From positions 124,001-188,000 of the forward strand of contig NZ_JANAVZ010000005.1 of NCBI RefSeq assembly GCF_025195095.1: a stretch of 64,000 nt of DNA, read 5' to 3'. The stretch is from Paracoccus maritimus (GTDB taxonomy: Bacteria; Pseudomonadota; Alphaproteobacteria; Rhodobacterales; Rhodobacteraceae). The notes under the pieces were generated by a model, which saw only the letters and a program-made list of their open reading frames with translations, was not told the DNA's origin and did not search any database. The position numbers were made by a program, and so were the translations under genes. Within the stretch, counting starts at the first letter, position 1. The number at the start of each line of letters is the position of its first letter. This document shows, in pieces, positions 54,849-64,000 of this stretch.

Positions 54849-54972
54849 ACTTTCTGAGCGCTTCCGGGCGACCCGGCGGCGTGGAGCGGTGTTTAGGCAA
54901 AGCGGCCGATAGGCGCAAGGGGAATTTTGGACGCCCCGGCGAATTTTTTCGGGCCTGCTGGCCGTGGTGTTT

Positions 54973-55920
54973 CTAACCGCTCAGCGGACCTGCAAGAACA
55001 AGCCACAAGGGCAGGGTCAGCGCCGAAAGAACCGTCTGCCAGGTGAACATGTCGGCATAGAATTCCGCGTCGCCGCCCATCTGCCGCGCAAGGATATAGC
55101 CAACCGGGGCGCCGGGCGCCGCCGTTGCCAGAAGGCCCGAGGCAAGCTGGTCGCCGGGCAGCTCCATCAGACTCGCGATCCCCAGGAACAGAGCCGGACA
55201 CAGCAGCAGCCGCATCGCGACGCCGATCCACATGGCCGGGTCGCTTTGCCACAGGCGCCGGATCTGGATCCCCGCACCCACCGTCAGCAGGCCCACGGCC
55301 AGCGCCCCCTGACCCAGCCAGTCCAGAGGCGCGATGATCCATGGCGCAAGCTGGATGCCGCTGAGATTCAGCGCCAGCCCTGCGACGCAGGACAGCACCA
55401 GCGGGTTGCGCAGAACCTCGGCACCGATGCGACCCACGACCTGCGGGCCGGTCGTGCGCGGGCGAGAGGCGTCCTCGGGCGGAAACAGCGTCAGCGAGAC
55501 GATCGCCGCAATATTGAAAGCAGGGATCAGGAACGCAAAGGCCACCGCCAGATCGCTGAGGGCACGCGGTCCCAGACCCTGTGCCGCGACCGCAAGGATC
55601 AGCAGCGAATTGAAGCGCATCGCGCCCTGGAACATCGAACTGGTGCGCGGATTGTTCAATCGTAAAGGTCGCCGCAGGGCCAATGCCAGCGCGCCGGTGG
55701 TGCCGAAGGCGATCACCAGCGTCAGCAGGTACTGACCCAACGCACCGATGGTCAGTTCCGACCGGTAGATCGAAGTCAGCAGGATTGCCGGGAACAGGAT
55801 GCGGAACCCAAGCTGTTCGATGCCGGGCCAGTTCTGCAGGGCGATCAGGTTCCAGCGCCGCGCGGCATGTCCCAAGGCGACCAGCGCAATCACGGGAAGG
55901 ATCGATAGGGCAGCTTGCAT
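54973..55920 (-). CDS. AEC family transporter
   Basis: This 315-residue protein has ten hydrophobic segments in two sets of five, the layout of auxin-efflux-carrier family permeases: LSILPVIALVALGHAARRW, GFRILFPAILLTSIYRSELT, YLLTLVIAFGTTGALALAL, and in the second half NPLVLSCVAGLALNLSGIQL and AVGLLTVGAGIQI. Bacterial members move malonate, malate or other organic acids. Substrate unknown here. Divergent from gatC. Confidence 0.88.
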   Translation of the reverse strand: MQAALSILPVIALVALGHAARRWNLIALQNWPGIEQLGFRILFPAILLTSIYRSELTIGALGQYLLTLVIAFGTTGALALALRRPLRLNNPRTSSMFQGAMRFNSLLILAVAAQGLGPRALSDLAVAFAFLIPAFNIAAIVSLTLFPPEDASRPRTTGPQVVGRIGAEVLRNPLVLSCVAGLALNLSGIQLAPWIIAPLDWLGQGALAVGLLTVGAGIQIRRLWQSDPAMWIGVAMRLLLCPALFLGIASLMELPGDQLASGLLATAAPGAPVGYILARQMGGDAEFYADMFTWQTVLSALTLPLWLVLAGPLSG

Positions 55921-55999
55921 GATGTTCCTTGCGGATCAGCGGGCTTCTTGCAGCCTTTGTCGCTGGCTTGTAAACCGCCGCTGAACGAAAGGGAAAGCC

Positions 56000-56287
56000 A
56001 TGTCGATCACCGAGGACGAGGCCCGCAAGGTCGCGCATCTGGCGCGCATCGCGGTCGAGGATGAGGCGCTGCCGGCGCTGGCGCGCGAACTGAGCGGAAT
56101 CCTGCAATTCATGGAGCAGCTGAACGAGGTCGATGTCGAGGGCGTCGAGCCGATGACGGGAGTGATTCCGATGCGGTTGAAACGGCGCGAAGACGTGGTG
56201 ACGACGGGCGGGATGCCTGACAAGATCCTGGCGAACGCGCCCGACGCCCGAGAGGGGTTCTTTGCCGTGCCGAAGGTGGTGGAATGA
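56000..56287 (+). CDS. gatC: Asp/Glu-tRNA amidotransferase subunit C
   Basis: The 95-residue protein wraps around GatA in the GatCAB complex that amidates mischarged Glu-tRNA(Gln) or Asp-tRNA(Asn). [20 protein letters not shown] and [20 protein letters not shown] and the C-terminal [16 protein letters not shown] are standard. It overlaps gatA by 4 bp. gatB is not in the window. Confidence 0.96.
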   Translation: MSITEDEARKVAHLARIAVEDEALPALARELSGILQFMEQLNEVDVEGVEPMTGVIPMRLKRREDVVTTGGMPDKILANAPDAREGFFAVPKVVE

Positions 56288-57768
56288 GCGACCTGAACAC
56301 ACTGACCATTGCCGACGCGCGGGACGCCCTTTCCGGCGGCGAGGTGACATCGGTCGAACTGACCGAGGCCTGTCTTGGGGCGATCGGGGCATCGGGGCCG
56401 CTGAACGCATTTGTTCACGGCACGCCCGAAAAGGCCATGGAGATGGCCCGCGCGGCGGATGCGCGGATCAGGGCGGGCGATGCGGTCGCGATGACCGGCA
56501 TCCCAGTCGGCATCAAGGATGTATTCTGTGTCAAGGGCGTACCAAGCCAGGCGGCAAGCCGGATTCTGGAGGGCTTCACCCCCGAATACGAATCCACCGT
56601 CACCCAGAATCTGTGGAATGCCGGCGCGGTGATGCTGGGCAAGCTGAACATGGACGAATTCGCCATGGGGTCGACCAACGAGGCCAGCTGCTATGGCCGC
56701 GCGGTGAACCCGTGGAAAGCGGCCGATGGACAGGAATTGACGCCGGGCGGATCGTCGGGCGGATCGGCCGCCGCCGTGGCTGCGGATCTGTGCCTTGGTG
56801 CGACCGGTACCGATACCGGCGGATCGATCCGTCAGCCTGCGGCGTTCACCGGCACGGTCGGCCTGCGCCCGACCTATGGCCGTGTCAGTCGCTGGGGCGT
56901 GATCGCCTATGCCAGTTCGCTGGATCAGGCAGGACCGATGACCAAGACGGTGCGCGACGCGGCGATCATGCTGGGCGCCATGGCATCTGTCGATCCCCAG
57001 GATTCGACCAGCGCTGACCTGCCGGTGCCGGACTACGAATCGTTGCTGACCGGCGACATCCGCGGCAAGAAGATCGGCATTCCGCGGGAATACCGCATCG
57101 ACGGCATGCCCGACGATATCGCCGCGCTGTGGGACAAGGGTGCCGACATGCTGCGCAATGCCGGGGCCGAGATCGTCGATATCAGCCTGCCGCACACGAA
57201 ATACGCGCTGCCTGCCTATTATGTGATCGCGCCTGCCGAGGCTTCCTCGAACCTCGCGCGCTATGACGGCGTGCGCTATGGCCGCCGCGCCCGGCTGGGG
57301 CATGGCGACGGTATCGTCGAGATGTATGAAAAGACCCGCGCCGAGGGTTTCGGCCCCGAAGTGCAGCGCCGCATCATGATCGGCACCTATGTGCTGTCGG
57401 CAGGCTTCTATGACGCCTATTACAACCGCGCCCGCAAGGTTCGTGCGCTGATCAAGCGCGATTTCGACACGGCCTATGCGGACGGCATCGACGCGATCCT
57501 GGCGCCGACAACGCCATCGGCTGCTTTCGCCTTGGGGGCGATGGACAATTCGGACCCGGTCGCGATGTATCTTCAGGACGTGTTCACCGTCACGTTGAAC
57601 CTTGCCGGTCTGCCGGGCATCTCGGTCCCGGTCGGGCAGGACAAGCAGGGCCTGCCGCTGGGGCTGCAACTGATCGGCAGACCCTTCGAAGAGGGCGAGC
57701 TGCTGAATCAGGCGCTGGTTCTGGAACGCTCTGCGGGATTTGTGGCCAAGCCGCAGCGCTGGTGGTAG
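56284..57768 (+). CDS. gatA: Asp/Glu-tRNA amidotransferase subunit A
   Basis: This 494-residue amidase-signature enzyme releases ammonia from glutamine for tRNA amidation. The Ser-cisSer-Lys triad is visible: Lys78 in [11 protein letters not shown], the Ser of [20 protein letters not shown] near 157-160, and the Ser of [12 protein letters not shown] near 181. [19 protein letters not shown] and the late [20 protein letters not shown] are diagnostic of GatA. Confidence 0.97.
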   Translation: MSDLNTLTIADARDALSGGEVTSVELTEACLGAIGASGPLNAFVHGTPEKAMEMARAADARIRAGDAVAMTGIPVGIKDVFCVKGVPSQAASRILEGFTPEYESTVTQNLWNAGAVMLGKLNMDEFAMGSTNEASCYGRAVNPWKAADGQELTPGGSSGGSAAAVAADLCLGATGTDTGGSIRQPAAFTGTVGLRPTYGRVSRWGVIAYASSLDQAGPMTKTVRDAAIMLGAMASVDPQDSTSADLPVPDYESLLTGDIRGKKIGIPREYRIDGMPDDIAALWDKGADMLRNAGAEIVDISLPHTKYALPAYYVIAPAEASSNLARYDGVRYGRRARLGHGDGIVEMYEKTRAEGFGPEVQRRIMIGTYVLSAGFYDAYYNRARKVRALIKRDFDTAYADGIDAILAPTTPSAAFALGAMDNSDPVAMYLQDVFTVTLNLAGLPGISVPVGQDKQGLPLGLQLIGRPFEEGELLNQALVLERSAGFVAKPQRWW

Positions 57769-57802
57769 CTTCCCAGAAAATGGAACGGTTGGCGGAGGCA
57801 AT

Positions 57803-58378
57803 ATGCGCGGCTGGGTGGTGATTTCGGTGCTGGCGCTGGCCGGCTGTGGCGAGCATTTGGGCTGGAATCCGAACTATCAGTTCGGCGCCTCCCGCTATGG
57901 TGAATACCGGGTCGCGCGCGAGGTTGCCCTGACCACCGATCAAAGCGCGCCGCAGACCATCCCGATCACGTTGCCGGCCAAGGCGCCGACCCCCGAGGAT
58001 ATCGCCGGGCAATCGCCTGTGCCGGTGCCCGCCACGATGGGCGTTGGCGCGCGACGCAGCGCGGCGGCGCCGACGCAGATCGCCCCCAAGGCGATGCTGC
58101 CGACCACATCCAGCGGACCTTATCCCGGCACGACGCCGGTTCTGGTCCGCTACGCCTTTGCGGCTGACCATGCTCCGGGAACGGCGATCTACGGTCGATC
58201 GGGCGCGTCCGCCGCTCAGGCCGCGCGCGCCTGCGCGGGGTTTGCCAGCAAGGACGATGCACAGACGGCATTCCTTGCCGCGGGCGGTCCGCGTCAGGAT
58301 CCGCGCGGCATGGACCCGGACGGTGACGGCTTCGTGTGCGGCTGGGATCCTGCACCCTTCCGCCAATCGCAGCTTTGA
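57803..58378 (+). CDS. Lipoprotein with Excalibur calcium-binding motif
   Basis: A 191-residue protein starting after GGAGG with a lipobox LALAGC (lipidation at Cys15). The middle is Pro/Ala-rich and probably flexible. The C-terminus carries an Excalibur motif, DPRGMDPDGDGFVCGWDPAP, with the DxDxDGxxC spacing of that extracellular calcium-binding module, paired with an upstream Cys (ARACAGF). Function is unknown. Its stop overlaps a TTG that may start the amidase gene, so both envelope proteins may be coupled. Confidence 0.8.
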   Translation: MRGWVVISVLALAGCGEHLGWNPNYQFGASRYGEYRVAREVALTTDQSAPQTIPITLPAKAPTPEDIAGQSPVPVPATMGVGARRSAAAPTQIAPKAMLPTTSSGPYPGTTPVLVRYAFAADHAPGTAIYGRSGASAAQAARACAGFASKDDAQTAFLAAGGPRQDPRGMDPDGDGFVCGWDPAPFRQSQL

Positions 58379-59013
58379 CATCGACAGGTCTCAGTCCGAA
58401 TCACGGCGATCGCAGGGGTCAGCGCCCTGAGATGGTCGTGCTGCACTATACCGGCATGGCGGATGCGGCATCCGCGCGTGACCGCCTGTGTGATCCTTCG
58501 TCCGAGGTCAGCGCGCACTGGCTGATCGACGAGGACGGCACCGTCGAATCGCTGGTCCCCGAGGACAGACGCGCCTGGCATGCCGGCGCTGGAACCTGGC
58601 AGGGCCGCGACGACGTCAATTCCCGCAGCATCGGCATCGAGATCGTCAATCCCGGCGACCGGCCCTTTACGGCGGCACAGATGGACGCGCTGGTTGATCT
58701 GCTGGACGCGATCCGGTCGCGCTGGCAGATCGATGCGGATGCGGTCATCGGGCATTCGGACATGGCACCCGGTCGAAAATCCGATCCCGGCCCGCGGTTC
58801 GACTGGGAACGGCTGGCCCTTCAGGGGCATGCGACTTGGCCGGGGCCGGATGCGGCGGCACGGCCTCTGTCTGACAGCCTCGACAGGATCGGCTATCCTC
58901 GCTGCGATCCAGAAATTCGCCTTGCGGCGTTCCGCCTGCGGTTTCGGCCATGGGCGCGCGGGCCCGAGACCGCCGAAGACCGGCGCTGCGCCGCCGCGAT
59001 TGTCACGGTCTGA
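58375..59013 (+). CDS. N-acetylmuramoyl-L-alanine amidase (amidase_2 / AmiD type)
   Basis: This roughly 212-residue zinc amidase cleaves the bond between MurNAc and the peptide stem. MVVLHYTGMADAASARDRLC has the first His, HWLIDEDGTVESLVPEDRRA WHAG-type segment follows, NSRSIGIEIVNPG is the central strand, and VIGHSDMAPGRKSDPGPRF supplies the remaining zinc ligands. The conserved SPNHGDRRG before the first strand argues for a start upstream of ATG 58432; TTG 58375 or GTG 58336 fit. No signal peptide is seen, so a cytoplasmic recycling role like AmpD is possible. Confidence 0.88.
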   Translation: MTSTGLSPNHGDRRGQRPEMVVLHYTGMADAASARDRLCDPSSEVSAHWLIDEDGTVESLVPEDRRAWHAGAGTWQGRDDVNSRSIGIEIVNPGDRPFTAAQMDALVDLLDAIRSRWQIDADAVIGHSDMAPGRKSDPGPRFDWERLALQGHATWPGPDAAARPLSDSLDRIGYPRCDPEIRLAAFRLRFRPWARGPETAEDRRCAAAIVTV

Positions 59014-59110
59014 CCTTTCTTCTTTCGAAAACACCCCATGGCAAGCGGTGCATCTTGCGTGACGGGGCCACGCCCCATTGACCGCGGCTGCCGCGCGCGC
59101 CATATCGGCC

Positions 59111-59495
59111 TCGCGCGGAGGGCCGGATGGCCGCGGCGGTGAAAGCCGTCGAGGAAAGTCCGGACTCCATGAGGCGACGGTGCCGGGTAACGCCCGGCGG
59201 GGGCAACCCCAGGGAAAGCGCCACAGAGAACAGACCGCCGCTGTCCGCAGCGGCAAGGGTGAAACGGTGGGGTAAGAGCCCACCGGGGGGCTGGCAACAG
59301 TGCCCGCATGGCAAGCCCCACCGGGAGCAATGCCGAATAGGGACCGCGCGCGGGGGCAACCCCGCAGGGCCGCCTTGCCCCAGCAGGTCCGGGTAGGCAG
59401 CTTGATCCGGTCGGTAACGGCCGGGCCAGAGGAATGGTCATCGCCCCGGCAGAATGCCGGGGACACAGAATCCGGCTTACAGGTCCTCCGCGCGA
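59111..59495 (+). ncRNA. rnpB: RNase P RNA, class A
   Basis: The universal segments of bacterial RNase P RNA are present in order: GAGGAAAGTCCGGACTCC, CCAGGGAAAG, ACAGAAC-like, GGTAAGAGCCCACCG, AGAGGAATGGTCATC and ACAGAATCCGGCTTACAG. The ends were set by the P1 helix, TCGCGCGGAGG pairing with CCTCCGCGCGA. It matures tRNA 5' ends together with RnpA. Long open frames over it on both strands are compositional artefacts. Confidence 0.96.
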
Positions 59496-59644
59496 CAACT
59501 GCATGGCAGCCATGCAGACCGTGAATCGCCGATATTTTCAGCGATTCACGGTTGACTCTATAGGCCTCGCGGATAGAAGGCGGGTTCCAACGAATTCCAC
59601 GGGGTCTCGCATGCTGCGACTTCCCCGAAGCAGGAGCGAAGACC

Positions 59645-59812
59645 ATGGCGAAGCCGACGACCATCAAGATCCGGCTGAACTCGACGGCCGGCACGGGTCA
59701 CTTCTATGTGACCAAGAAGAACGCACGGACGATGACCGAAAAGATGACGGTTCGCAAATACGATCCCGTCGTGCGTCAGCATGTCGAATACAAGGAAGGC
59801 AAGATCAAGTAA
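59645..59812 (+). CDS. rpmG: 50S ribosomal protein L33
   Basis: A 55-residue protein, [20 protein letters not shown] then [20 protein letters not shown] and a C-terminal [10 protein letters not shown]. It lacks the four Cys of the zinc-binding form, so it is the zinc-independent type. An open frame of this length is easily missed. It sits alone between rnpB and the molybdenum hydroxylase genes. Confidence 0.96.
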   Translation: MAKPTTIKIRLNSTAGTGHFYVTKKNARTMTEKMTVRKYDPVVRQHVEYKEGKIK

Positions 59813-59838
59813 GATCTGCCTGTCTTGACGGATTGCAG

Positions 59839-59865
59839 GGCCGCGCCATCTGGCAGCGGCCTTTT
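59839..59865 (+). terminator. Intrinsic terminator after rpmG
   Basis: A strong hairpin, GGCCGCGCCA / TGGCAGCGGCC with one bulged A and a TC loop, is followed by TTTT, 26 bp after the rpmG stop. Confidence 0.85.
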
Positions 59866-59933
59866 CGTCGTTTTCGGGTCCGGCGCATCGCAGCCGTCTT
59901 GCGATGGCCCTGCGGGTTGCCTAGCTTGCGATC

Positions 59934-60392
59934 ATGGAACTGACCGTCAACGGGCAACGCCACCAGATCGACGCCGAAGCCGGGATGCCGCTGCTTTGGG
60001 TGCTGCGCGATATCTTGGGGCTGACCGGCACGAAATATGGCTGCGGCATTGCCCAATGCGGGGCGTGCACGGTCCATATCGATGGCATGGCGGTCAGGTC
60101 GTGCCAGATTGCGCTGGCGGATGTTGGCGGCGAGGTCACGACCATCGAAGGTCTCGGCACGCCCGACGCACCGCACCCGGTCCAGCAGGCGTGGATAGAT
60201 CATCAGGTCGCGCAATGCGGTTACTGCCAATCGGGCCAGATCATGTCCGCCGCCGCGATGCTGGCCCTGCAGGGCGAACCCGATGATCAGCAGATTGACC
60301 GCATCATGTCGGCCAATCTTTGCCGCTGTGCCACCTATCCCCGCATTCGCGCTGCGATCCACGATGCCGCGCGCCGTCTGGCGACAGGCTGA
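59934..60392 (+). CDS. 2Fe-2S subunit of a molybdenum hydroxylase (IorA-like)
   Basis: The 152-residue protein carries two [2Fe-2S] clusters: a plant-type site in [20 protein letters not shown] and an alpha-helical site in [16 protein letters not shown] plus [10 protein letters not shown]. This is the electron-transfer subunit of isoquinoline 1-oxidoreductase/aldehyde oxidase-like enzymes. It overlaps the Mo subunit gene (TGATG), and the operon continues with a diheme cytochrome. Confidence 0.92.
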   Translation: MELTVNGQRHQIDAEAGMPLLWVLRDILGLTGTKYGCGIAQCGACTVHIDGMAVRSCQIALADVGGEVTTIEGLGTPDAPHPVQQAWIDHQVAQCGYCQSGQIMSAAAMLALQGEPDDQQIDRIMSANLCRCATYPRIRAAIHDAARRLATG

Positions 60393-62629
60393 TGTCGCGG
60401 GCGGGACGCATCGCGCGACGCGGCTTTCTGGTCGGATCGGTCGCGATCGCGGGCGGTGTGGCATTCGGTGCGTGGCGCTATACCCGCCCGCTGCCCGATC
60501 CGTTCGCGAAGGGCCTGCCGCCCGGCACCGAGGCGTTGAACCCTTATGTCCTGATCGACGGTTCGGGCATCACGCTCATCGCGCCACGCGCGGACAAGGG
60601 GCAGGGCGCGCGCTGGATTCAGGCAGCGCTGATCGCCGATGAACTGGATATCGACCCGGCCGGCGCGCGCATCGAGCCCGGCCCTGTCAGCAAGACCTAT
60701 TACAACACCGCGCTGCTGCAGGAAAATCTGCCCGTCGATCCGACCGATACCGGCTGGCTTGCGCAGACGCTGCGGGCCGGGTCGGACGTGCCGGCACGCC
60801 TGCTGGGGCTGCAGATCACCGGCGGCTCATCATCGGTGCCGGACGGGTTCGAGAAACTGCGGCGTGCCGGGGCAGTCGCGCGCGAGACACTGAAACAGGC
60901 CGCGGCGATGCGCGAGGGTCTGTCCCGCGCCGATCTTCGCAGCGGCGACGGAAACGTCATCCTGCCCGATGGCCAGCGCATTCCCTATACCGAACTGGCC
61001 GCCGAAGCGGCGTCCATCGCGCCGGTGCAGGATGTCGTGCTGCGCGCACCCTCGCAATGGCGGATACTGGGCAAGCCCGTCCAGCGGGCCGATATCGTGG
61101 CGAAATCCACCGGCACCCAGCGATACGGCATCGATCTTGCTTTCGACGGGATGCTTTATGCATCGGTCAGAGCCGCGCCGAGGGGCGCGAGCGTCGCGAA
61201 GGTCGAGGCGGCGGCTGCCAAGGGGATGCGCGGCGTTCATTCGGTCGTCCCGATCAGGGATGGAATCGCCGTGGTCGCCGACAATACGTGGCGTGCCATG
61301 CAGGCACTGCAGGAGATCACCATCGACTGGGCGTTTTCGGATCTTCCCGGCGATCAGCAGGCGGTCTGGGACAGTCTGACAGCGGCGCTGGACGCGGCGC
61401 AGATCGACAGCCGACCCCGTGACACGGGTGACGTCGAGAACGCCTTGGCGGCGGGAGCCGTGATTGAGGCCGAGTATCGTGTTCCGTTCCTTGCCCACGC
61501 GCCCCTGGAGCCGATGAATGCCACCGTCCGCATCTCCGACAGCCAGTGCGAGATCTGGACCGGCACGCAGATCCCCGATTTCGTCGTCGCGAAGGTGGCC
61601 GCGCTGACCGGGCTTGGCGAAGACGGTATTAAGGTTCACAACCAGATGATCGGCGGCAGTTTCGGCCGGCGGCTGGAACTGGATTTCATCCTGCAAGCGG
61701 TCCAGATCGCGCAATCGGTGCCTGGCCGTCCGGTAAAGATGATCTGGTCGCGCGAGGAGGATTTCGCCCATGACCAGCCGCGCCCGGCGCAGATCGCGCG
61801 TGGCCTGGGCCGGGTCGCGAATGGGCGGATCGAGGCACTTGATCTGGCCATCGCCACGCCGTCCGTCACGACATCGTGGTTCGGTCGCGTCTGGCGCGCC
61901 CTGCCGGGACCTGACGCAACGATCACGGCAGGTGCAGGCGATCAGCCCTTGGCGATCCCGAATTATCGCGTCACCGGCTATCGTGCGAATGAGGTTTTTC
62001 CGGTCAGCAGCTGGCGCTCGGTCGGGGCATCCGGCAACGGGTTTCTGCATGGGAGCTTTCTGGACGAGCTTTTCGCGGCTGCCGAGCTTGATCCGCTGCA
62101 GGGCCTGATCGACTTGTGTAATCACGATGTGTCACGCCGTGTGCTGAACGAGTTGCGCGAAATCTCGGCGTGGACTGGCCGCGCGGCAGGGCAGGGACGC
62201 GGCAGAGGGGTCGCGTTCTGCCTGTCCTTCGGCGTGCCATGCGCCCAGGTCGTCGATGTCGCGGATACACCGAAGGGGCTGCGGATAACGCGCGCTTTCG
62301 CGGTCGCCGATATCGGAACGGTGCTTGATCCGGTGAACGCCGAGGCACAGCTGTCCGGCGGGATGCTGTTCGGTCTGGGTCACGCGATGAACTGCGAACT
62401 GACCTACCGCGATCATGTGCCCGAACAAACGAACTTTCATGCCTATCAGGCGATGCGCCTGCACCAGGCACCCGAAATCACAGTCCGTCTGCTGGAAAAC
62501 GGACCCCTGCGTGGGCTGGGCGAACCCGGTGTGCCGCCTGCCGCGCCGGCCTTGGCCAATGCGATTTTCGCGGCGACCGGCCAGCGCATTCGGGAACTGC
62601 CATTGTCGCGGAAAGTTCGTTTCGCATGA
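60392..62629 (+). CDS. Molybdopterin subunit of a molybdenum hydroxylase (IorB-like)
   Basis: This 745-residue protein starts with a Tat-type signal ([20 protein letters not shown]), as in IorB, so the enzyme is membrane-attached or periplasmic. Blocks include the duplicated aldehyde oxidase/xanthine dehydrogenase a/b hammerhead ([20 protein letters not shown]), [35 protein letters not shown], and the C-terminal [20 protein letters not shown] with the active-site Glu. The substrate is unknown; N-heterocycles or aldehydes are typical. ATG 60392 follows the previous stop directly. Confidence 0.92.
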   Translation: MSRAGRIARRGFLVGSVAIAGGVAFGAWRYTRPLPDPFAKGLPPGTEALNPYVLIDGSGITLIAPRADKGQGARWIQAALIADELDIDPAGARIEPGPVSKTYYNTALLQENLPVDPTDTGWLAQTLRAGSDVPARLLGLQITGGSSSVPDGFEKLRRAGAVARETLKQAAAMREGLSRADLRSGDGNVILPDGQRIPYTELAAEAASIAPVQDVVLRAPSQWRILGKPVQRADIVAKSTGTQRYGIDLAFDGMLYASVRAAPRGASVAKVEAAAAKGMRGVHSVVPIRDGIAVVADNTWRAMQALQEITIDWAFSDLPGDQQAVWDSLTAALDAAQIDSRPRDTGDVENALAAGAVIEAEYRVPFLAHAPLEPMNATVRISDSQCEIWTGTQIPDFVVAKVAALTGLGEDGIKVHNQMIGGSFGRRLELDFILQAVQIAQSVPGRPVKMIWSREEDFAHDQPRPAQIARGLGRVANGRIEALDLAIATPSVTTSWFGRVWRALPGPDATITAGAGDQPLAIPNYRVTGYRANEVFPVSSWRSVGASGNGFLHGSFLDELFAAAELDPLQGLIDLCNHDVSRRVLNELREISAWTGRAAGQGRGRGVAFCLSFGVPCAQVVDVADTPKGLRITRAFAVADIGTVLDPVNAEAQLSGGMLFGLGHAMNCELTYRDHVPEQTNFHAYQAMRLHQAPEITVRLLENGPLRGLGEPGVPPAAPALANAIFAATGQRIRELPLSRKVRFA

Positions 62630-63240
62630 TCCGCGCCGCGCTTGTCATGTTATCGCTTGTCTTGCCCGCCGGGGCCGAGGTCACGACATCAGTCGTGGCA
62701 CCGCCGCAGGAAGGGTCGGTCAGCCGCGAGGACGGGCTGGCCGCGTGGGATCGTGTTCATGCCGTGGTCTCGCATCCACGATGCGCGAATTGCCATGTCG
62801 GCGCGGACAATATCCCGATGTGGTCCGGCCCCGAATATCCTCAGACCGGGCCGCACGGCATGAATATCGACGCGGGTGACAGCCGGATCGGGGCCGAGAC
62901 ACTGCCCTGCGCCACCTGCCACGTCACCTCGTCTGCGCCGGCAAACGGGCCGAACGACGCGCCCGCCGCAATGATCGACTGGCAGTTGGCGCCGGTCGAT
63001 ATGATCTGGTTCGGCCAAAGCAGTGCCCAGATCTGCGCGCAGATGTCGGATCCCGCCCGCAATGGAGGTCGCGACTGGATCCAGCTGGCCGAACATCTTC
63101 GCGATGATGCTGCCCATGGTGGTTTTGTTGCGTGGGGGTTCGCGCCGGGCGGCGCGCGTCAGCCCGCGCCCGGTGATCTGCAATCCCATATTGACGACGT
63201 CCTGAAATGGGGCGCAGCGGGGCAACCATGTCCGGAATGA
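62626..63240 (+). CDS. Diheme cytochrome c, putative electron acceptor of the Mo hydroxylase
   Basis: The 204-residue protein has an N-terminal signal ([15 protein letters not shown]) and two heme-binding motifs, CANCH at residues 53-57 and CATCH at 95-99. A later [16 protein letters not shown] ends it. It overlaps the Mo subunit gene by 4 bp. Position and location suggest it passes electrons from the Mo/Fe-S enzyme into the respiratory chain. Isoquinoline oxidoreductase-type operons often hold a c-type cytochrome of this kind. Confidence 0.82.
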   Translation: MIRAALVMLSLVLPAGAEVTTSVVAPPQEGSVSREDGLAAWDRVHAVVSHPRCANCHVGADNIPMWSGPEYPQTGPHGMNIDAGDSRIGAETLPCATCHVTSSAPANGPNDAPAAMIDWQLAPVDMIWFGQSSAQICAQMSDPARNGGRDWIQLAEHLRDDAAHGGFVAWGFAPGGARQPAPGDLQSHIDDVLKWGAAGQPCPE

Positions 63241-64000
63241 TCACCGACCCATTCGTTGCGCTTGCGGTGCGGCCGGGTGGCGCGCTGGCCCTGCTGATCC
63301 GGGCTGAAGGCGGGTTTCCGCGTCGCCCCGGCGCCGCCATGGCGCTGTGGCCGGACGGCAGCCGCATCGGTCGTCTGGGGGCAGGGTGTATTGATGCAGA
63401 CATTGCCGCCCATCTGGAGGGGGCCGATCCGGTCAAGCGGCTGATCTATGGGGTCGGCGGCCCGGTCGACCTGCCCTTGCCCTGTGGCGGCACCGTCGAG
63501 ATCGCTTTGATCCGCAATCCCGACCCCGACTGGTTGAATTATGTCATGAATGACCGACGCGCCCGCGCGCCCGGTCAATGGACCATGGATCTGACCACCG
63601 GGCGTGCAGCCCGCGAGACCTCAGGCCGGCACGGGCTGCGGGGGTCGGGCTTTCATCTTACCCTTCCGCCCCCTTGTGCCGTGCATATCCACGGCAATGG
63701 CGACGAGGCCGAGGCATTGGCAGGAATGCTGCGCGGCCTTGGGCTGGACTGTCAGCTTGGCGCGCAGGCGATGCCCATCGATCAGCATACCGCCGTTGTC
63801 ACCCTGTTTCACGATCATGACCGTGAACTGGCCCCCTTGAAGGCGGCACTGCAATCACCTGCGTTCTATGTTGGTGCGCTGGGATCGCGCCGCGCCCAGC
63901 TTGCCCGTCTGGCGGCATTGCGAGAGGCGGGGCTGACCGAGGCGCAACTGGTCCGGCTGCGTGGGCCGATCGGGGTCGTCGCACCCGTGCGCGAACCGAA
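63228..64000 (+). CDS. XdhC/CoxI-family molybdenum cofactor insertion factor (cut by window end)
   Basis: The frame is open from ATG 63228 (or 63237) to the last base, so at least 257 codons with the 3' end missing. VALAVRPGGALALLIRAEGG and GRLGAGCIDADIAAHL form the XdhC N-terminal domain. LPCGGTVEIALIRNP carries the conserved Cys-Gly-Gly. VTLFHDHDRELAPLKAALQS and PAFYVGALGSRRAQLARLAA form the C-terminal Rossmann domain. XdhC proteins bind, sulfurate and insert the Mo cofactor into xanthine dehydrogenase-type enzymes, here the upstream hydroxylase. It overlaps the cytochrome gene by 13 bp. Confidence 0.88.
   Translation, partial: MSGMITDPFVALAVRPGGALALLIRAEGGFPRRPGAAMALWPDGSRIGRLGAGCIDADIAAHLEGADPVKRLIYGVGGPVDLPLPCGGTVEIALIRNPDPDWLNYVMNDRRARAPGQWTMDLTTGRAARETSGRHGLRGSGFHLTLPPPCAVHIHGNGDEAEALAGMLRGLGLDCQLGAQAMPIDQHTAVVTLFHDHDRELAPLKAALQSPAFYVGALGSRRAQLARLAALREAGLTEAQLVRLRGPIGVVAPVREP

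Noticed and set aside
55936..57801. 621-codon open frame antisense to gatC and gatA
   Set aside because: Covers two well-supported overlapping genes on the other strand and has no ribosome-binding site or motif.
58294..59694. Long open frames across the rnpB region on the minus strand
   Set aside because: RNase P RNA consensus segments are present throughout; the coding appearance is due to G+C content.

Overview
The window looks like a chromosomal segment of an alphaproteobacterium of the Rhodobacterales, most likely Paracoccus or a close relative. This is inferred from gene content and high G+C, not from a database search. Pointers are a CcrM-type GANTC methyltransferase, the divergent rpsU/COQ9 pair, hisD followed by a UPF0262 gene and a low-molecular-weight phosphatase, DUF2948 next to murA, and Entner-Doudoroff genes (edd, zwf-pgl-pgi). 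Gene density is high, with many 4-bp ATGA overlaps.

Layout. 0-8.7 kb: end of an MFS transporter, a sulfotransferase-like/GT90 fusion, allA, rnhB, ccrM, a GSCFA/SGNH pair, and alkB behind mutY. 8.7-18.6 kb: DciA-like protein, DsbA-like thioredoxin, mscL, ald with a divergent Lrp regulator, a secreted Gly/Ser/Asp repeat protein, rpsU/COQ9, a quinone oxidoreductase, malic enzyme and a glycosyltransferase. 18.6-28.1 kb: a compact catecholate siderophore locus with isochorismate synthase, isochorismatase, 2,3-dihydro-DHB dehydrogenase, DHB-AMP ligase, a free aryl carrier protein, a free-standing condensation enzyme, a phosphopantetheinyl transferase and a TonB receptor. No amino-acid-activating NRPS module is present, so a VibH-like reaction on a polyamine is the simplest reading.

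28.5-38.5 kb: an accessory region between tRNA-Pro(CGG) and tRNA-Thr(GGT), full of damaged genes. It holds an AbiTii-like abortive-infection gene with two homopolymer frameshifts, an apparently intact RNase H-like (DUF429-like) gene, a MarR/membrane-protein pair with paired operators, a LysR gene whose EamA partner is cut by an IS3 element, a DUF3883 remnant with an amber stop, two IS5 fragments fused head to head, and an integrase with one nonsense codon and two frameshifts. Pieces of a degenerate dispersed sequence lie between these genes.

38.5-64 kb: core genome again. murA-DUF2948, hisD-UPF0262-phosphatase, DUF1127/LysR, a methyltransferase-TPR gene with two in-frame amber codons, edd, an rRNA methyltransferase and PIN pair, zwf-pgl-pgi, ftsY, tRNA-Glu, an AEC transporter, gatCA, an Excalibur lipoprotein, an amidase, RNase P RNA, rpmG, and a molybdenum hydroxylase operon (2Fe-2S subunit, Mo subunit, diheme cytochrome c, XdhC-like factor) running off the end.

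How genes work together. edd and zwf, on opposite strands 1.9 kb apart, carry almost the same palindrome in front of their starts, which suggests one repressor controls the pathway. ccrM is preceded by three of its own GANTC sites in 39 bp. The siderophore genes form two divergent blocks that would act together under iron limitation.
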